NCBI RefSeq assembly: GCF_022760995.1
Contig: NZ_JAKWJO010000001.1
Coordinates: 124,001-188,000, forward strand
DNA: 64,000 nucleotides
Direction: 5' to 3'
Source: Dyella sedimenti
GTDB lineage: Bacteria; Pseudomonadota; Gammaproteobacteria; Xanthomonadales; Rhodanobacteraceae
Made by a program: the position numbers and the translations under genes. Positions 8,495-17,815 of the stretch are shown piece by piece (within the stretch, counting starts at the first letter, position 1; the number at the start of each line of letters is the position of its first letter). The notes beneath the pieces were generated by a model, which searched no databases, was not told the DNA's origin, and saw only the letters and a list, made by a program, of their open reading frames with translations.

Positions 8495-9410
8495 ACTCGA
8501 AGGCGTGGTGAAACGCTACGGTGGCACCCCGGTGGTGCATGGCGTCAGCCTGCGTTGCGAACCAGGCGAGACGCTTGGCTTGGCCGGCCACAACGGTGCG
8601 GGCAAGAGCACGTTGTTCAAGATGATGCTGGGCATCCTCCGCGCGGACGAGGGCCATATCCACCTGTTCGGCGAGCCGTTGAACGGCCCCAGGGCGCGCG
8701 AGGTGCGACGCGCCATCGGCTACCTGCCGGAGAACGTCGCGTTGTACGACAACCTCAGTGGACTGGAAACGCTGCGCTTCTTTGCGCGCCTGAAGTCCGC
8801 CGATCCGGCCGCCTGCGAGGGATTGCTGCGGCGGGTGGGCCTGGAGCATGCGATGCGGCGCGCCGTGCGCGAGTATTCCAAGGGCATGCGCCAGCGCCTG
8901 GGTTTCGCCCAGGCGCTGCTGGGCCAGCCGCGCCTGCTGCTGCTGGACGAGCCCACCAACGGACTCGACCCGGAGGCCATCCATGCTTTCTACGGCGTGC
9001 TGCAGGAGCTCAAGCAGGGCGGCGCGACCATCATCCTCAGCTCGCACCTGCTGGCGGAGGTGCAGTCGCGCGTGGACCGGCTGGCGATCATGGCTGTCGG
9101 CCAGTTGGTGGCGCAGGGCACCGTACAGGCGCTGACCGCCGTGGCGGCGCTGCCGGCGCAGTTGCGGGTGATGCCGCGCGAGGAGGCGCGCGGGCGCGTC
9201 GGTGACGCCCTGCGCGCGGCGGGATTCGAGCCGATGGACCGGGCCGACGGTCAACTGCAGGCGGCCGTGCCGGCATCGCGTCGCCTCGCCGTGCTACGCG
9301 TGCTGGATGGGTTGGCCGATGCGTTGCTCGACTACGCACTGGCCGAACCCACCCTGGAGGACGTGTTCCTGTACCACCAGCGCGCCGCCGGCGCGGAGCG
9401 ACGCGCATGA
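8475..9410 (+). CDS. nosF: NosF, ATPase of the NosDFY copper-maturation ABC transporter
   Basis: A 311-residue ABC ATPase. Walker A is GHNGAGKST, the signature is YSKGMRQRLG (SKGMxQR type, as in NosF), Walker B is LLLLDEPTNGLDP, and the switch His is in LSSHLLAEV. A C-terminal region of about 90 residues follows the ATPase core. The start is taken as TTG at 8475, with GGAG 8 bases before it; GTG at 8484 is an alternative that would shorten the protein by three residues. It overlaps nosD by 20 bases and its stop overlaps the nosY start (ATGA). It would pair with NosY in the inner membrane and with NosD in the periplasm. Confidence 0.95.
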   Translation: MNAVVVELEGVVKRYGGTPVVHGVSLRCEPGETLGLAGHNGAGKSTLFKMMLGILRADEGHIHLFGEPLNGPRAREVRRAIGYLPENVALYDNLSGLETLRFFARLKSADPAACEGLLRRVGLEHAMRRAVREYSKGMRQRLGFAQALLGQPRLLLLDEPTNGLDPEAIHAFYGVLQELKQGGATIILSSHLLAEVQSRVDRLAIMAVGQLVAQGTVQALTAVAALPAQLRVMPREEARGRVGDALRAAGFEPMDRADGQLQAAVPASRRLAVLRVLDGLADALLDYALAEPTLEDVFLYHQRAAGAERRA

Positions 9411-10237
9411 GCCGGCGACCCGACTGGCAGTGGCCACTGGTGTGGGCGATCGCCGCCAAGGAGTGGCGCGACCGCCTGCGCAACCGCTGGGTGCTGGCGG
9501 TGGCCGTGGTGTTCGGCGCCTTCGCCTTGCTGATCGCCTATTTCGGTGGCGCGCAGAGCGGCGTGGTCGGCCTGCGCAGCACGGCCGCCACGGTGGCCAG
9601 CCTGACCAGCCTGGCGATCTATCTGGTGCCGCTGATCGCGCTGCTGCTGGGTTTCGACGCGGTGGTCGGCGAGCGCGAGCGTGGCGTGCTCGACCTGCTG
9701 TTGTCGCTGCCGGTGCGGCGCGCCGAACTGCTGGTCGGCAAGTACCTCGGCCTGGCGGCGGCGCTGGCGATGGCCACCCTGATCGGCTTCGGCGCCGCGC
9801 TGGTGCCGCTGGCCAGGGGCATGGACGCCGCCGCCGTGGCGATCTACCTGCGCTTCGTGGGCACGGCCCTGCTGCTGGGGCTGGCCTTCCTCAGCATGGC
9901 GGTGCTGGTGTCCACCGTGGCCCGCGACCGCACCCGCGCCACCGGCGCGGCGATCGCGCTGTGGTTCGGTTTCGTGCTGGTGTTCGACCTCACCCTGCTG
10001 GGCGTGCTGGTGGCCTCGGCGGGGCACAGCGCCTCGCTGTGGGCGCCCTATGCGCTGCTGCTCAACCCGGCCGATGTGTTCCGCGTGATCAACGTGTTCG
10101 GCGCCGACGCGCTGCGCAGCTCGTTCGGGCTGGGCACGCTGCTGGCGCAGGGTTGGAACGCACCGGCCACCTTGTATGGCGCCATGGCGGCGTGGATCGT
10201 CGCGCCACTGGGCCTGGCACTCTGGAGATTCCGATGA
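9407..10237 (+). CDS. nosY: NosY, permease of the NosDFY ABC transporter
   Basis: A 276-residue ABC-2 type membrane protein with about six hydrophobic segments; the first follows the cytoplasmic tail IAAKEWRDRLRNRW, a typical NosY/ABC-2 opening. GERERGVLDLLLSLPVRRAELLVGKYLG is the coupling-helix segment of this family. The C-terminus contains ALLLNPADVFRVINVFGADALRSSFGLG, a stretch characteristic of NosY. It overlaps nosF and nosL by 4 bases on each side, so nosDFYL are tightly coupled. Confidence 0.94.
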   Translation: MSRRPDWQWPLVWAIAAKEWRDRLRNRWVLAVAVVFGAFALLIAYFGGAQSGVVGLRSTAATVASLTSLAIYLVPLIALLLGFDAVVGERERGVLDLLLSLPVRRAELLVGKYLGLAAALAMATLIGFGAALVPLARGMDAAAVAIYLRFVGTALLLGLAFLSMAVLVSTVARDRTRATGAAIALWFGFVLVFDLTLLGVLVASAGHSASLWAPYALLLNPADVFRVINVFGADALRSSFGLGTLLAQGWNAPATLYGAMAAWIVAPLGLALWRFR

Positions 10238-10740
10238 ACCCGATGCGTCGCCTGTTTTCCTTCTCGCTGGTCGCGCTGCTGGCGGCCTGTGCACCGCATG
10301 CCGATAGCCTTGGCCCGCTCGAGCCGCGCGCCGACGCCCATTGCGAACTGGACGGCATGCTGCTGGCCGATTATCCCGGCCCCAAGGGGCAGATCCGCTA
10401 TGCGGACGGCAACACGGACTATTTCTGCGACACGCTGGAACTGCTGTCGATCATGCTGCGTCCCGAGCAGGTGCGCGCCGTGGCCGGCAGCTATACCCAG
10501 GACATGGCCCAGGCGGATTGGAACCATCCCCACGAGCACTGGATCGATGCCACGCATGCCTACTACGTGCGCGGTTCGCGGCGCAGCGGCAGCATGGGGC
10601 CGACCCTGGCCAGTTTCGCCGAGCGTGCCGACGCCGAGGCCTTCGCCCGGCAATACGGTGGCCAGGTGCTGGCCTTCACCCAGATCACGCCGGACATGGT
10701 GCGCCTCGATGGCGCGGCCGGCGGCAACGCCAACATGTGA
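10234..10740 (+). CDS. nosL: NosL, copper-chaperone lipoprotein for NosZ
   Basis: A 168-residue outer-periplasmic lipoprotein with signal MNPMRRLFSFSLVALLAAC (lipobox LLAAC). The conserved NosL region is seen as AHCELDGMLLADYPGPKGQIRY, the C-terminal half has the family's MGPTLASF motif, and AEAFARQYGGQVL resembles the NosL end domain. NosL delivers Cu(I) to NosZ. In many NosL proteins the first motif has two cysteines (CxxCGM); here the second position is Asp (CELDGM), so copper coordination would rest on one Cys and Met residues. The start overlaps the nosY stop by 4 bases. Confidence 0.93.
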   Translation: MNPMRRLFSFSLVALLAACAPHADSLGPLEPRADAHCELDGMLLADYPGPKGQIRYADGNTDYFCDTLELLSIMLRPEQVRAVAGSYTQDMAQADWNHPHEHWIDATHAYYVRGSRRSGSMGPTLASFAERADAEAFARQYGGQVLAFTQITPDMVRLDGAAGGNANM

Positions 10741-10752
10741 GGGGAAAAATCC

Positions 10753-11400
10753 ATGAGTGCCTTCTTCGAACACATGGAACCGGAGACCGCCACCACCATC
10801 GCCGACGTTTCGCGGCGCATGTACGACGTGCGCGAGGGACACAAGCGCCTGCTCGCCGATGTGGGATACGTGGATGCGGACGAATTGCTGGAGGCTGTGC
10901 GCCAGGGCGAGATGCCCGAGCATCCCGGCTACGAGGCCTGGCTCGCCATCCACCTGATGCGCGAGCGGGAGCATGCGCTGCGCGAGATCCTGGCCTGGCG
11001 CTGCCAGCTGGCGAATGGCGGACGGGGCGTGCCGGCACCGGCATCGGAACTGGCCGCGCTGGCCGCCGCGCTGCGTCCCGCGCTGCCCTCGGCGTTCCAA
11101 GGACGGATGGCGCTGAACCACGATGGCATCGCCCTCCACGGGCGGCAGGGCATGGAGGTGCTGGTGCGCATCCTGTCATCCGTGGCCTGGTCGTTCGAAT
11201 GGCGCTGGGAGGGCGCCCTGTGGCGGATGGATACCGCGCCGGTCGCGCATCCCGGCGTCCATGCCCACGCCCATGTGCATCGGCCCGATGGCCGCGTGGT
11301 GGACGATCCGCTGCCGTTGCCCGCAGGACAGGACATTATCGAGAGGGTGCGGGTTTTCCTGGCCGCCGTCACGCGAACGCCGACGCTGGGCCTGGATTGA
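10753..11400 (+). CDS. Unassigned 215-residue protein, last gene of the nos operon
   Basis: I do not recognise this family. It starts 12 bases after nosL at an ATG with GAGGGG about 8 bases upstream, and reads in the same direction, so it is probably co-transcribed. There is no signal peptide or membrane segment. The N-terminal half (about 1-85) looks alpha-helical and charged, with REREHALREILAWR. The C-terminal half is a likely alpha/beta domain with WSFEWRWEGALWRMDT, then a histidine-rich strand HPGVHAHAHVHRPDGR, then a helical end. The HxxxHxHxHxH arrangement could bind a metal. A distant resemblance to small His-containing toxin-like folds was considered but is not supported. Function is unknown; a role in N2O respiration or copper handling is suggested only by location. 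Confidence 0.8.
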   Translation: MSAFFEHMEPETATTIADVSRRMYDVREGHKRLLADVGYVDADELLEAVRQGEMPEHPGYEAWLAIHLMREREHALREILAWRCQLANGGRGVPAPASELAALAAALRPALPSAFQGRMALNHDGIALHGRQGMEVLVRILSSVAWSFEWRWEGALWRMDTAPVAHPGVHAHAHVHRPDGRVVDDPLPLPAGQDIIERVRVFLAAVTRTPTLGLD

Positions 11401-11422
11401 GCGTGCGCAGTCGAGCCGCGGG

Positions 11423-12589
11423 TCAGTCGAGAAAGGTGGCGATCACGTCGTTGAGGAAACGCTGGCCCAGCGGCGTGGTGTGAAGCCGGGCCGGATCGTC
11501 GTCCAGCCAGCCGCGCCCGCGGGTGGTGGCCAGCGCGGCGGCGATCCGTTCGGCGGGCAGGCCGGTGCGTTCGGCGAAGTCGGCCATCGGCACGCCGTCG
11601 ACCAGGCGCAGGGCGTTGAGCATGTATTCGAACGGCAGTTCGTCGGCGGCCACCGGGCCGTCGCCGCCGATCCGGCCGGGCGCGCCCGGCGCGGCCAGGT
11701 AGGCCTTGGGATGGCGCGTCTTCCAGCGTCGGCGCACCTGGCCGGCGGCGACGTCGGTGAGCTTGCCGTGGGCGCCGGCGCCGATGCCCAGGTAGTCGCC
11801 GAAGCGCCAGTAGTTGAGGTTGTGCGCGCAGCGGCGGTCCGGCCGCGCGTAGGCGGAAATCTCGTATTGCCGGTAGCCGGCCTCGGCCAACTGGTGCTCG
11901 CAGGCTTCCTGCATGGCCCAGGCATGGTCGTCATCGGGCAGCGGCGGCGGGTTGGCGGCGAAGGCGGTGTTGGGCTCCAGCGTGAGCTGGTAGTGCGAGA
12001 CATGCGTGGGGCCGAGCGCGACGGCGCGCGCCACGTCGGCCTGGGCACCCTCCAGCGTTTGCTGCGGCAGCGCGTACATCAGGTCGAGATTGATATTGGC
12101 GTAGCCGGCGTCCTGCGCCGACTTCACCGCCGCTTCGGCCTCGCTGGCTGAATGGATGCGTCCCAGGCGTCGCAGCTTGTCGTCGTCGAAGCTCTGGATG
12201 CCGAAGGAAAGGCGATTGACGCCCGCCGCGAGATAGCCGTCGAAACGGCCGTGCTCGACCGTACCCGGGTTGGTTTCCAGCGTGATCTCGGCGCCATCAG
12301 CCAGCGGCAGCCGTTCGCGCACGCCGTCGAGGAAGCGGTCGATCAGCTCCGGCGCGAACAGGCTGGGCGTGCCGCCGCCGAAAAAGATGCTGTGCACCAA
12401 ACGACCGTGCGCCGCGCTGCCGAAGTCGCGCAGATCGGCATCGAGGTCGGCGAGCAGCGCTTCGACGTACTCGGCGTACGGCGGCGGCTCGCCTTTCACG
12501 CCGTGCGAATTGAAGTCGCAATATGGGCACTTCTTCACGCACCACGGCATGTGGACATACAGCGACAGCGGCGGTGCGATCAGTGGCAT
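11423..12589 (-). CDS. hemW: HemW, radical SAM haem chaperone
   Basis: A 388-residue radical SAM protein of the HemN/HemW family. The cluster motif is C-x3-C-x2-C in CVKKCPYCDFNSHG; further family motifs are SIFFGGGTPSLF, EITLETNPGTVE and RLSFGIQSFDD, and the C-terminal HemW domain has NYWRFGDYLGIGAGAHG and LPFEYMLNALRL. HemW binds haem and transfers it to respiratory enzymes; it lacks the coproporphyrinogen oxidase activity of HemN. Convergent with the last nos-operon gene (22 bases apart). Its start is 4 bases from the rdgB stop, so rdgB-hemW form a transcription unit, an arrangement common in Gammaproteobacteria. Confidence 0.95.
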   Translation of the reverse strand: MPLIAPPLSLYVHMPWCVKKCPYCDFNSHGVKGEPPPYAEYVEALLADLDADLRDFGSAAHGRLVHSIFFGGGTPSLFAPELIDRFLDGVRERLPLADGAEITLETNPGTVEHGRFDGYLAAGVNRLSFGIQSFDDDKLRRLGRIHSASEAEAAVKSAQDAGYANINLDLMYALPQQTLEGAQADVARAVALGPTHVSHYQLTLEPNTAFAANPPPLPDDDHAWAMQEACEHQLAEAGYRQYEISAYARPDRRCAHNLNYWRFGDYLGIGAGAHGKLTDVAAGQVRRRWKTRHPKAYLAAPGAPGRIGGDGPVAADELPFEYMLNALRLVDGVPMADFAERTGLPAERIAAALATTRGRGWLDDDPARLHTTPLGQRFLNDVIATFLD

Positions 12590-12593
12590 GGCT

Positions 12594-13193
12594 TCAGACG
12601 TGTGGCGCGCCCAGGCGCTGGCGAAGGTCGGCCAGCGCGCGGCCGCGATGGCTGATGCGGTTCTTCAGCCCGGGGGACAGTTCGGCCGCGCTCACCGTCT
12701 CGCCATCGGGCAGGAACAGCGGGTCGTAGCCGAAGCCGTGGATGCCGCGTTGCTCGGTCAGCACGCGGCCATGCCAGCGGCCTTCGGCGATCAGCGGGGC
12801 AGGGTCGTCCGCGTGTTGCACCAGTACCAGCACGCTGATGAAGAAGGCGCCGCGTTGCTCGGCAGGCACATGGCTCATCTCCTGCAGGAGCTTGGCGTTG
12901 TTCGCCGCATTGTCGCCGTGCGTGCCGCTGTAGCGGGCCGAATACAGGCCGGGTGCGCCGCGCAGGTATTCCACGCACAGGCCGGAGTCGTCGGCGAGTG
13001 CGGGCAGGCCACTGATGCGCGACGCATGGCGTGCCTTGAGCAACGCGTTCTCCACGAAGGTGAGACCGGTTTCCTCGACGTCACTGACATCGTACGCCGA
13101 CTGGGGTACGACGCTGAGTCCGCTGTTGGCGAGCAGGTCGTTGAATTCGGCCAGCTTGCCGGGGTTGCTGCTGGCGAGGACGATGGGGGTCAT
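12594..13193 (-). CDS. rdgB: RdgB, dITP/XTP pyrophosphatase (HAM1 family)
   Basis: A 199-residue house-cleaning enzyme that hydrolyses dITP and XTP to keep deaminated purines out of DNA and RNA. The N-terminus [18 protein letters not shown] is the nucleotide-binding signature; [45 protein letters not shown] and [12 protein letters not shown] are further HAM1 motifs, and ISHRGRAL is near the C-terminus. It sits between a GNAT gene (3-base gap) and hemW (4-base gap), all leftward, and forms a compact unit with rph upstream. Confidence 0.97.
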   Translation of the reverse strand: MTPIVLASSNPGKLAEFNDLLANSGLSVVPQSAYDVSDVEETGLTFVENALLKARHASRISGLPALADDSGLCVEYLRGAPGLYSARYSGTHGDNAANNAKLLQEMSHVPAEQRGAFFISVLVLVQHADDPAPLIAEGRWHGRVLTEQRGIHGFGYDPLFLPDGETVSAAELSPGLKNRISHRGRALADLRQRLGAPHV

Positions 13194-13196
13194 GGT

Positions 13197-13706
13197 CTAG
13201 TCCGTGAGCAGGTCGAAGGCGGGGGCGTAGTCCACGCGGCCGCGATAGCCATCGAGGCCGCCGGAGTGCAGGGCGAGCGCCATGAAGGCATCGCCGCCGC
13301 CGTAGGTGTCGTGCAGGCTGGCGCGGGAGGCAGGCGTGAAGCCGAAGCGGGCGTAGTAGCCGGGGTCGCCCAGCACCATCACGGCGCGCATCGGCTGCTT
13401 CCGCAGCGCCTCCAGCGAATGGCGGATCAGCGTGCTGCCCACGCCACGGCGCTGCCATGCCGGCAACACCGCGACGGGCGCCAGGCCGAGCGCCAGGCCG
13501 TCGTCGCCATGCTCGATCCGTAACCGCGAAAACGCGACGTGCGCGACGACCGCGCCGTCCGCCTCGGCCAGCAGCTCGAAAGCATCGTCGCCATCGGCGC
13601 GCAGCCGGCCCACGAGTGCGGCCTCGTCGTCACGCCCGAACGCGGCACGATGGACGGCCATGATGGCGGCCAGCTCATCCAGGCGTGGCGGACGGATCAC
13701 GATCAT
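13197..13706 (-). CDS. GNAT family N-acetyltransferase (YhbS-like)
   Basis: A 169-residue GNAT protein. The acetyl-CoA site is seen as LAPVAVLPAWQRRGVGSTLIRHSLEAL (motif A, Q/RxxGxG/A), with VMVLGDPGYYARFGF after it, which is typical of the YhbS subgroup. The substrate is unknown. The start at 13706 begins MIVIRPPRLDELAAI, the usual GNAT first strand and helix. It lies 8 bases after the rph stop and 3 bases before rdgB, so it is probably co-transcribed with rph, rdgB and hemW. Confidence 0.88.
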   Translation of the reverse strand: MIVIRPPRLDELAAIMAVHRAAFGRDDEAALVGRLRADGDDAFELLAEADGAVVAHVAFSRLRIEHGDDGLALGLAPVAVLPAWQRRGVGSTLIRHSLEALRKQPMRAVMVLGDPGYYARFGFTPASRASLHDTYGGGDAFMALALHSGGLDGYRGRVDYAPAFDLLTD

Positions 13707-13714
13707 CCGCCGGC

Positions 13715-14446
<732 letters not shown>

Positions 14447-14521
14447 GGGAGGCGGGGCCATTGGGCAAGGCAGGGCGGGAAAGTTTACCATTGCCCCCTT
14501 TCCCGATACCGCAGGTTCCCG

Positions 14522-15382
14522 ATGATCCGCAGCATGACGGCTTATGCCTCCGCCGAGGCGACCGGCCCCGCCGGCACGCTCAGCTGCGAGCTGCGCACGG
14601 TCAACCACCGCTATCTCGAGCTGAGCCCGCGCCTGCCGGACGAGTTGCGCGTATTCGAGCCGGCCCTGCGCGAGCGCATCGCCGCGCGCCTGTCGCGCGG
14701 CAAGGTGGACGTCACCGTGCGCCTGCGCGGCGAGACCCGCGCCGATTCGCTGCAGGTGAACAGCGCCGCTCTGGCGCGCTTGTCCGAGCTGGCGCTGGAC
14801 CTGGAAGCACGTTTCCCGCGCATGGCCATCGAGTTCACCGAGCTGTTGCGCTTCCCCGGCGTGCTGCAGCAGGCCGAGGTGGACCCGGACGTGCTGCAGG
14901 CGGCCTTGCTGGACGTGCTGGAGCGCGCCCTGGACGCGCTGACCGCCACCCGCGAGCGCGAGGGCGCCAAGCTGGCGGCCCTGCTGAAGGAGCGCCTGGA
15001 CGCCATCGAGCGCATCGTGGCCGAGGTACGCGGGTTCATGCCGCAGATCCGCGAGGGCCTGCGCGCCCGCCTGGAATCGCGCCTGGCGGACCTCAAGCAG
15101 CCGGCCGATCCCGGCCGCCTGGAACAGGAACTGGTGCTGCAGATCACCCGCAGCGACGTGGACGAGGAACTGGACCGCCTCAGCACCCATATCGCCGAGA
15201 CGCGACGCGTGCTGAGCACCGCCGAGCCGGTCGGCCGCCGCCTGGACTTCCTGATGCAGGAGTTCAACCGCGAGGCGAACACGCTCGGCTCCAAGGCGGT
15301 GGACGGCCGCAGCACCAACGCGGCAGTGGAGCTGAAGGTGCTGATCGAGCAGATGCGCGAACAGGTACAGAACATCGAATGA
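14522..15382 (+). CDS. yicC: YicC family endoribonuclease/stress protein
   Basis: A 286-residue YicC protein. The N-terminus [14 protein letters not shown] matches the family's MI-x-SMT-x-[FY] opening, with [18 protein letters not shown] following. The C-terminal DUF1732 region ends in [22 protein letters not shown] and [17 protein letters not shown], both hallmarks of the family. E. coli YicC is linked to sRNA decay and has ribonuclease activity. The stop overlaps the gmk start by 4 bases (ATGA); the yicC-gmk pairing is common in Xanthomonadales. Confidence 0.95.
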   Translation: MIRSMTAYASAEATGPAGTLSCELRTVNHRYLELSPRLPDELRVFEPALRERIAARLSRGKVDVTVRLRGETRADSLQVNSAALARLSELALDLEARFPRMAIEFTELLRFPGVLQQAEVDPDVLQAALLDVLERALDALTATREREGAKLAALLKERLDAIERIVAEVRGFMPQIREGLRARLESRLADLKQPADPGRLEQELVLQITRSDVDEELDRLSTHIAETRRVLSTAEPVGRRLDFLMQEFNREANTLGSKAVDGRSTNAAVELKVLIEQMREQVQNIE

Positions 15383-16020
15383 CTACCGACACCCCCCCGC
15401 CGTCGAGCGCCGAAGGCACCCTGTTCGTGGTCGCCGCGCCCTCCGGCGCGGGCAAGTCCACCCTGGTCAATGCGCTGCTGGAGCGCGAGCCGGCCATCTC
15501 GCTGTCGATCTCGCACACCACGCGCCCGCCGCGTCCGGGCGAGCAGTACGGCCGCCACTACTACTTCGTCGAGCGCCACGAATTCGAGCGTGAGATCGCC
15601 GAGGGCGTCTTTCTCGAGCATGCCGAGGTGCACGGCAACCTCTACGGTACCTCGCGCACTACGGTGGATATGCTGCTGGGGCAGGGACGCGACGTGCTGC
15701 TGGAGATCGACTGGCAGGGCGCGCGGCAGATCCGCAAGGCCAAGCCGGACTGCGTGAGCGTGTTCATCCTGCCGCCTTCGCGGCCCGAACTGGAGCGCCG
15801 CCTTCGCGGCCGTGGCTCGGACAGCGCCGAGGTGATAGCGCGCCGCCTGCACAACTCGCGCGATGAGATCGCGCATGCGCACGAGTTCGACTACATCATC
15901 GTCAACGACGATTTCGACGTGGCGCTGGGCGACCTGCAGGCCATCGTGCGCGCGGTGCGCCAGCGCAGCGAACTGCAATGGCAGCGCCACGAGGCGCTGA
16001 TCGCCGAGCTGCTGGCCTAG
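15379..16020 (+). CDS. gmk: Guanylate kinase
   Basis: A 213-residue enzyme that converts GMP to GDP with ATP. The P-loop is APSGAGKST at about residue 20. GMP-binding motifs [22 protein letters not shown] and [15 protein letters not shown] follow, then [19 protein letters not shown] and the [10 protein letters not shown] motif near the C-terminus. Translation is coupled to yicC by a 4-base overlap. Confidence 0.98.
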   Translation: MTTDTPPPSSAEGTLFVVAAPSGAGKSTLVNALLEREPAISLSISHTTRPPRPGEQYGRHYYFVERHEFEREIAEGVFLEHAEVHGNLYGTSRTTVDMLLGQGRDVLLEIDWQGARQIRKAKPDCVSVFILPPSRPELERRLRGRGSDSAEVIARRLHNSRDEIAHAHEFDYIIVNDDFDVALGDLQAIVRAVRQRSELQWQRHEALIAELLA

Positions 16021-16162
16021 GCGTCTTTCCCTCCCAATAGAGAAGCCGGGAATTCGCAAGCCCTTGTTTCGTTAGCCATTACCGAACGCCACGTCGGCTG
16101 CTGCATGGCCTTCGCACGCATCTTCGGCTAACGTGGCGGCTTTCCCAGGCCACCACCCGCCC

Positions 16163-16999
16163 ATGACCGATTCCGTTAGCGCCAAGCCCGACGACAGCGC
16201 CTTGGTGCGCGTCCGTGGCCTGACCACGGTGCTCAATGGCAAGAAGGTGTTCGACGCGCTGGACGTGGCGATCCCGCGCGGCAAGATCACCGCGATCATG
16301 GGACCCAGCGGCACCGGCAAGACCACCCTGCTCAAGCACATCACCGGCCAGATGCGCGGCGACGCGGGCGAGGTATGGGTGGATGGCCAGAACGTGCAGA
16401 CGATCTCGCGGGAAAAGCTGTTCGAGCTGCGTGAGCGCATCGGCTACCTGTTCCAGAACTCCGCGCTGCTGACCGATTTCGACGTGTTCGAGAACGTGGC
16501 GTTCCCGCTGCGCCAGCACACCGACCTGCCGGAAGTGCTGATCCGCAACATCGTGCTGACCAAATTGCAGGCGGTGGGACTGCGCGGCGCGGCCGGGCTG
16601 ATGCCTTCGGAGTTGTCCGGCGGCATGGCGCGCCGCGTGGCGCTGGCGCGCGCGATCGTGTTCGATCCCATGCTGATCCTGTACGACGAGCCGTTCGTGG
16701 GCCTGGACCCGATCGCGCTGAACCAGGTGCTCAAGCTGATCCGCACGCTAAACCAGACGCTGGGCATCACCAGCGTGCTGGTGGCGCACGAGCTGGAGGC
16801 GATCAAGCAGGTGGCCGACCACATCTACCTCATCGCCAACGGCAAGGTGGTGGCGCAGGGCGATCCGAACACCATCGCCGGCGACGGCTCGCCGTGGACT
16901 CGGCAGTTCTTCGGCGGCGAGGCCGACGGCCCGGTGCCGTTCCAGTACCCGGCGGGCGACTATGCCGCTTCGCTCGGCTTTCCGCGGAGTAACCCATGA
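16163..16999 (+). CDS. mlaF: MlaF, ATPase of the phospholipid-trafficking ABC transporter
   Basis: A 278-residue ABC ATPase of the MlaFEDB complex that moves phospholipids between the inner membrane and the MlaC carrier. Walker A is GPSGTGKTT, the signature is LSGGMARRV (typical of the MCE/Mkl class), Walker B is LILYDEPFVGLDP, and the switch His is in VAHELEAI. The start at 16163 (MTDSVSAKPDDS) is preferred to one 10 codons earlier that reads through Pro/His-rich non-conserved sequence. First gene of mlaFEDCB; the stop overlaps mlaE by 4 bases. The 142 bases before it hold a spaced inverted repeat (CGCCACGT near 16086 and ACGTGGCG near 16131). Confidence 0.95.
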   Translation: MTDSVSAKPDDSALVRVRGLTTVLNGKKVFDALDVAIPRGKITAIMGPSGTGKTTLLKHITGQMRGDAGEVWVDGQNVQTISREKLFELRERIGYLFQNSALLTDFDVFENVAFPLRQHTDLPEVLIRNIVLTKLQAVGLRGAAGLMPSELSGGMARRVALARAIVFDPMLILYDEPFVGLDPIALNQVLKLIRTLNQTLGITSVLVAHELEAIKQVADHIYLIANGKVVAQGDPNTIAGDGSPWTRQFFGGEADGPVPFQYPAGDYAASLGFPRSNP

Positions 17000-17769
17000 G
17001 CGTGCCGATGAGCCGGGACAACATCGTGCTGCGCTCGCTGGCGCAGATCGGCGAATGCGGGCTGTTCCTGCTGCGCATGCTCGCCGCCGTGCCGCGCAGC
17101 CTGCGCCATTATCGCGAGACGTTGCGCCAGATCTGGTTCGTGGGCGCCATGAGCCTGATCATCATCATGGTCTGCGGCTTGTTCGTGGGCATGGTGCTGG
17201 GGCTGCAGCTGTACGACGTGCTGTCGATCTTTGGCGGCACCTCGGCCACCGGCACGGTGGTGGCGATCGCGATCTACCGCGAGCTGGGCCCGGTGGTCAC
17301 CGCGCTGCTGTTCGCCGGCCGCGCCGGCACCTCGGTCACCGCCGAGATCGGCCTGATGCGCGCCACCGACCAGATCGCCGCGATGGAGATGATGGCGGTC
17401 GACCCGGTCGCCTACGTGGCGGTGCCGCGCTTCATCGCCGGCGTGATCGCCATGCCGCTGCTGAGCTGCGTGTTCTGCGCGCTGGGCATCTTCGGTGGCC
17501 ACCTGGTCGGCGTGACCTGGCTGGGCATCGACAACGGCACCTTCTGGTCGAACATGACCGCCACCGTCGAGGTGGTGAAGGACGTGATCAACGGCGTGCT
17601 GTGGAAGAGCGTGGTGTTCGGCACCGTGGTGTCGCTGATCGCCGTGTTCCAGGGCTATACCACGCCGCCCACCAGCGAGGGCGTGGCCTATGCCACCACC
17701 CGCACCGTGGTCGCCTCGTCCATCGCCATCCTGGCGCTGGACTTCGTGCTCACCGCCTTCCTGATGTGA
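16996..17769 (+). CDS. mlaE: MlaE, permease of the Mla phospholipid transporter
   Basis: A 257-residue MlaE/YrbE membrane protein with about five to six hydrophobic segments. Family motifs are QIWFVGAMSLIIIMVCGLFVGMVLGLQ, ELGPVVTALLFAGRAGTSVTAEIGLM and ATDQIAAMEMMAVDPV, followed by VPRFIAGVIAMPLL. The GYTTPPTSEGVAYATTRTVV segment precedes the last membrane helix. It lies between mlaF (4-base overlap) and mlaD (46-base gap). Confidence 0.96.
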   Translation: MSVPMSRDNIVLRSLAQIGECGLFLLRMLAAVPRSLRHYRETLRQIWFVGAMSLIIIMVCGLFVGMVLGLQLYDVLSIFGGTSATGTVVAIAIYRELGPVVTALLFAGRAGTSVTAEIGLMRATDQIAAMEMMAVDPVAYVAVPRFIAGVIAMPLLSCVFCALGIFGGHLVGVTWLGIDNGTFWSNMTATVEVVKDVINGVLWKSVVFGTVVSLIAVFQGYTTPPTSEGVAYATTRTVVASSIAILALDFVLTAFLM

Positions 17770-17815
17770 GCGCCGCCATGACCATCATCCCTTACCCCCT
17801 ATCGAGGATCGTGCC

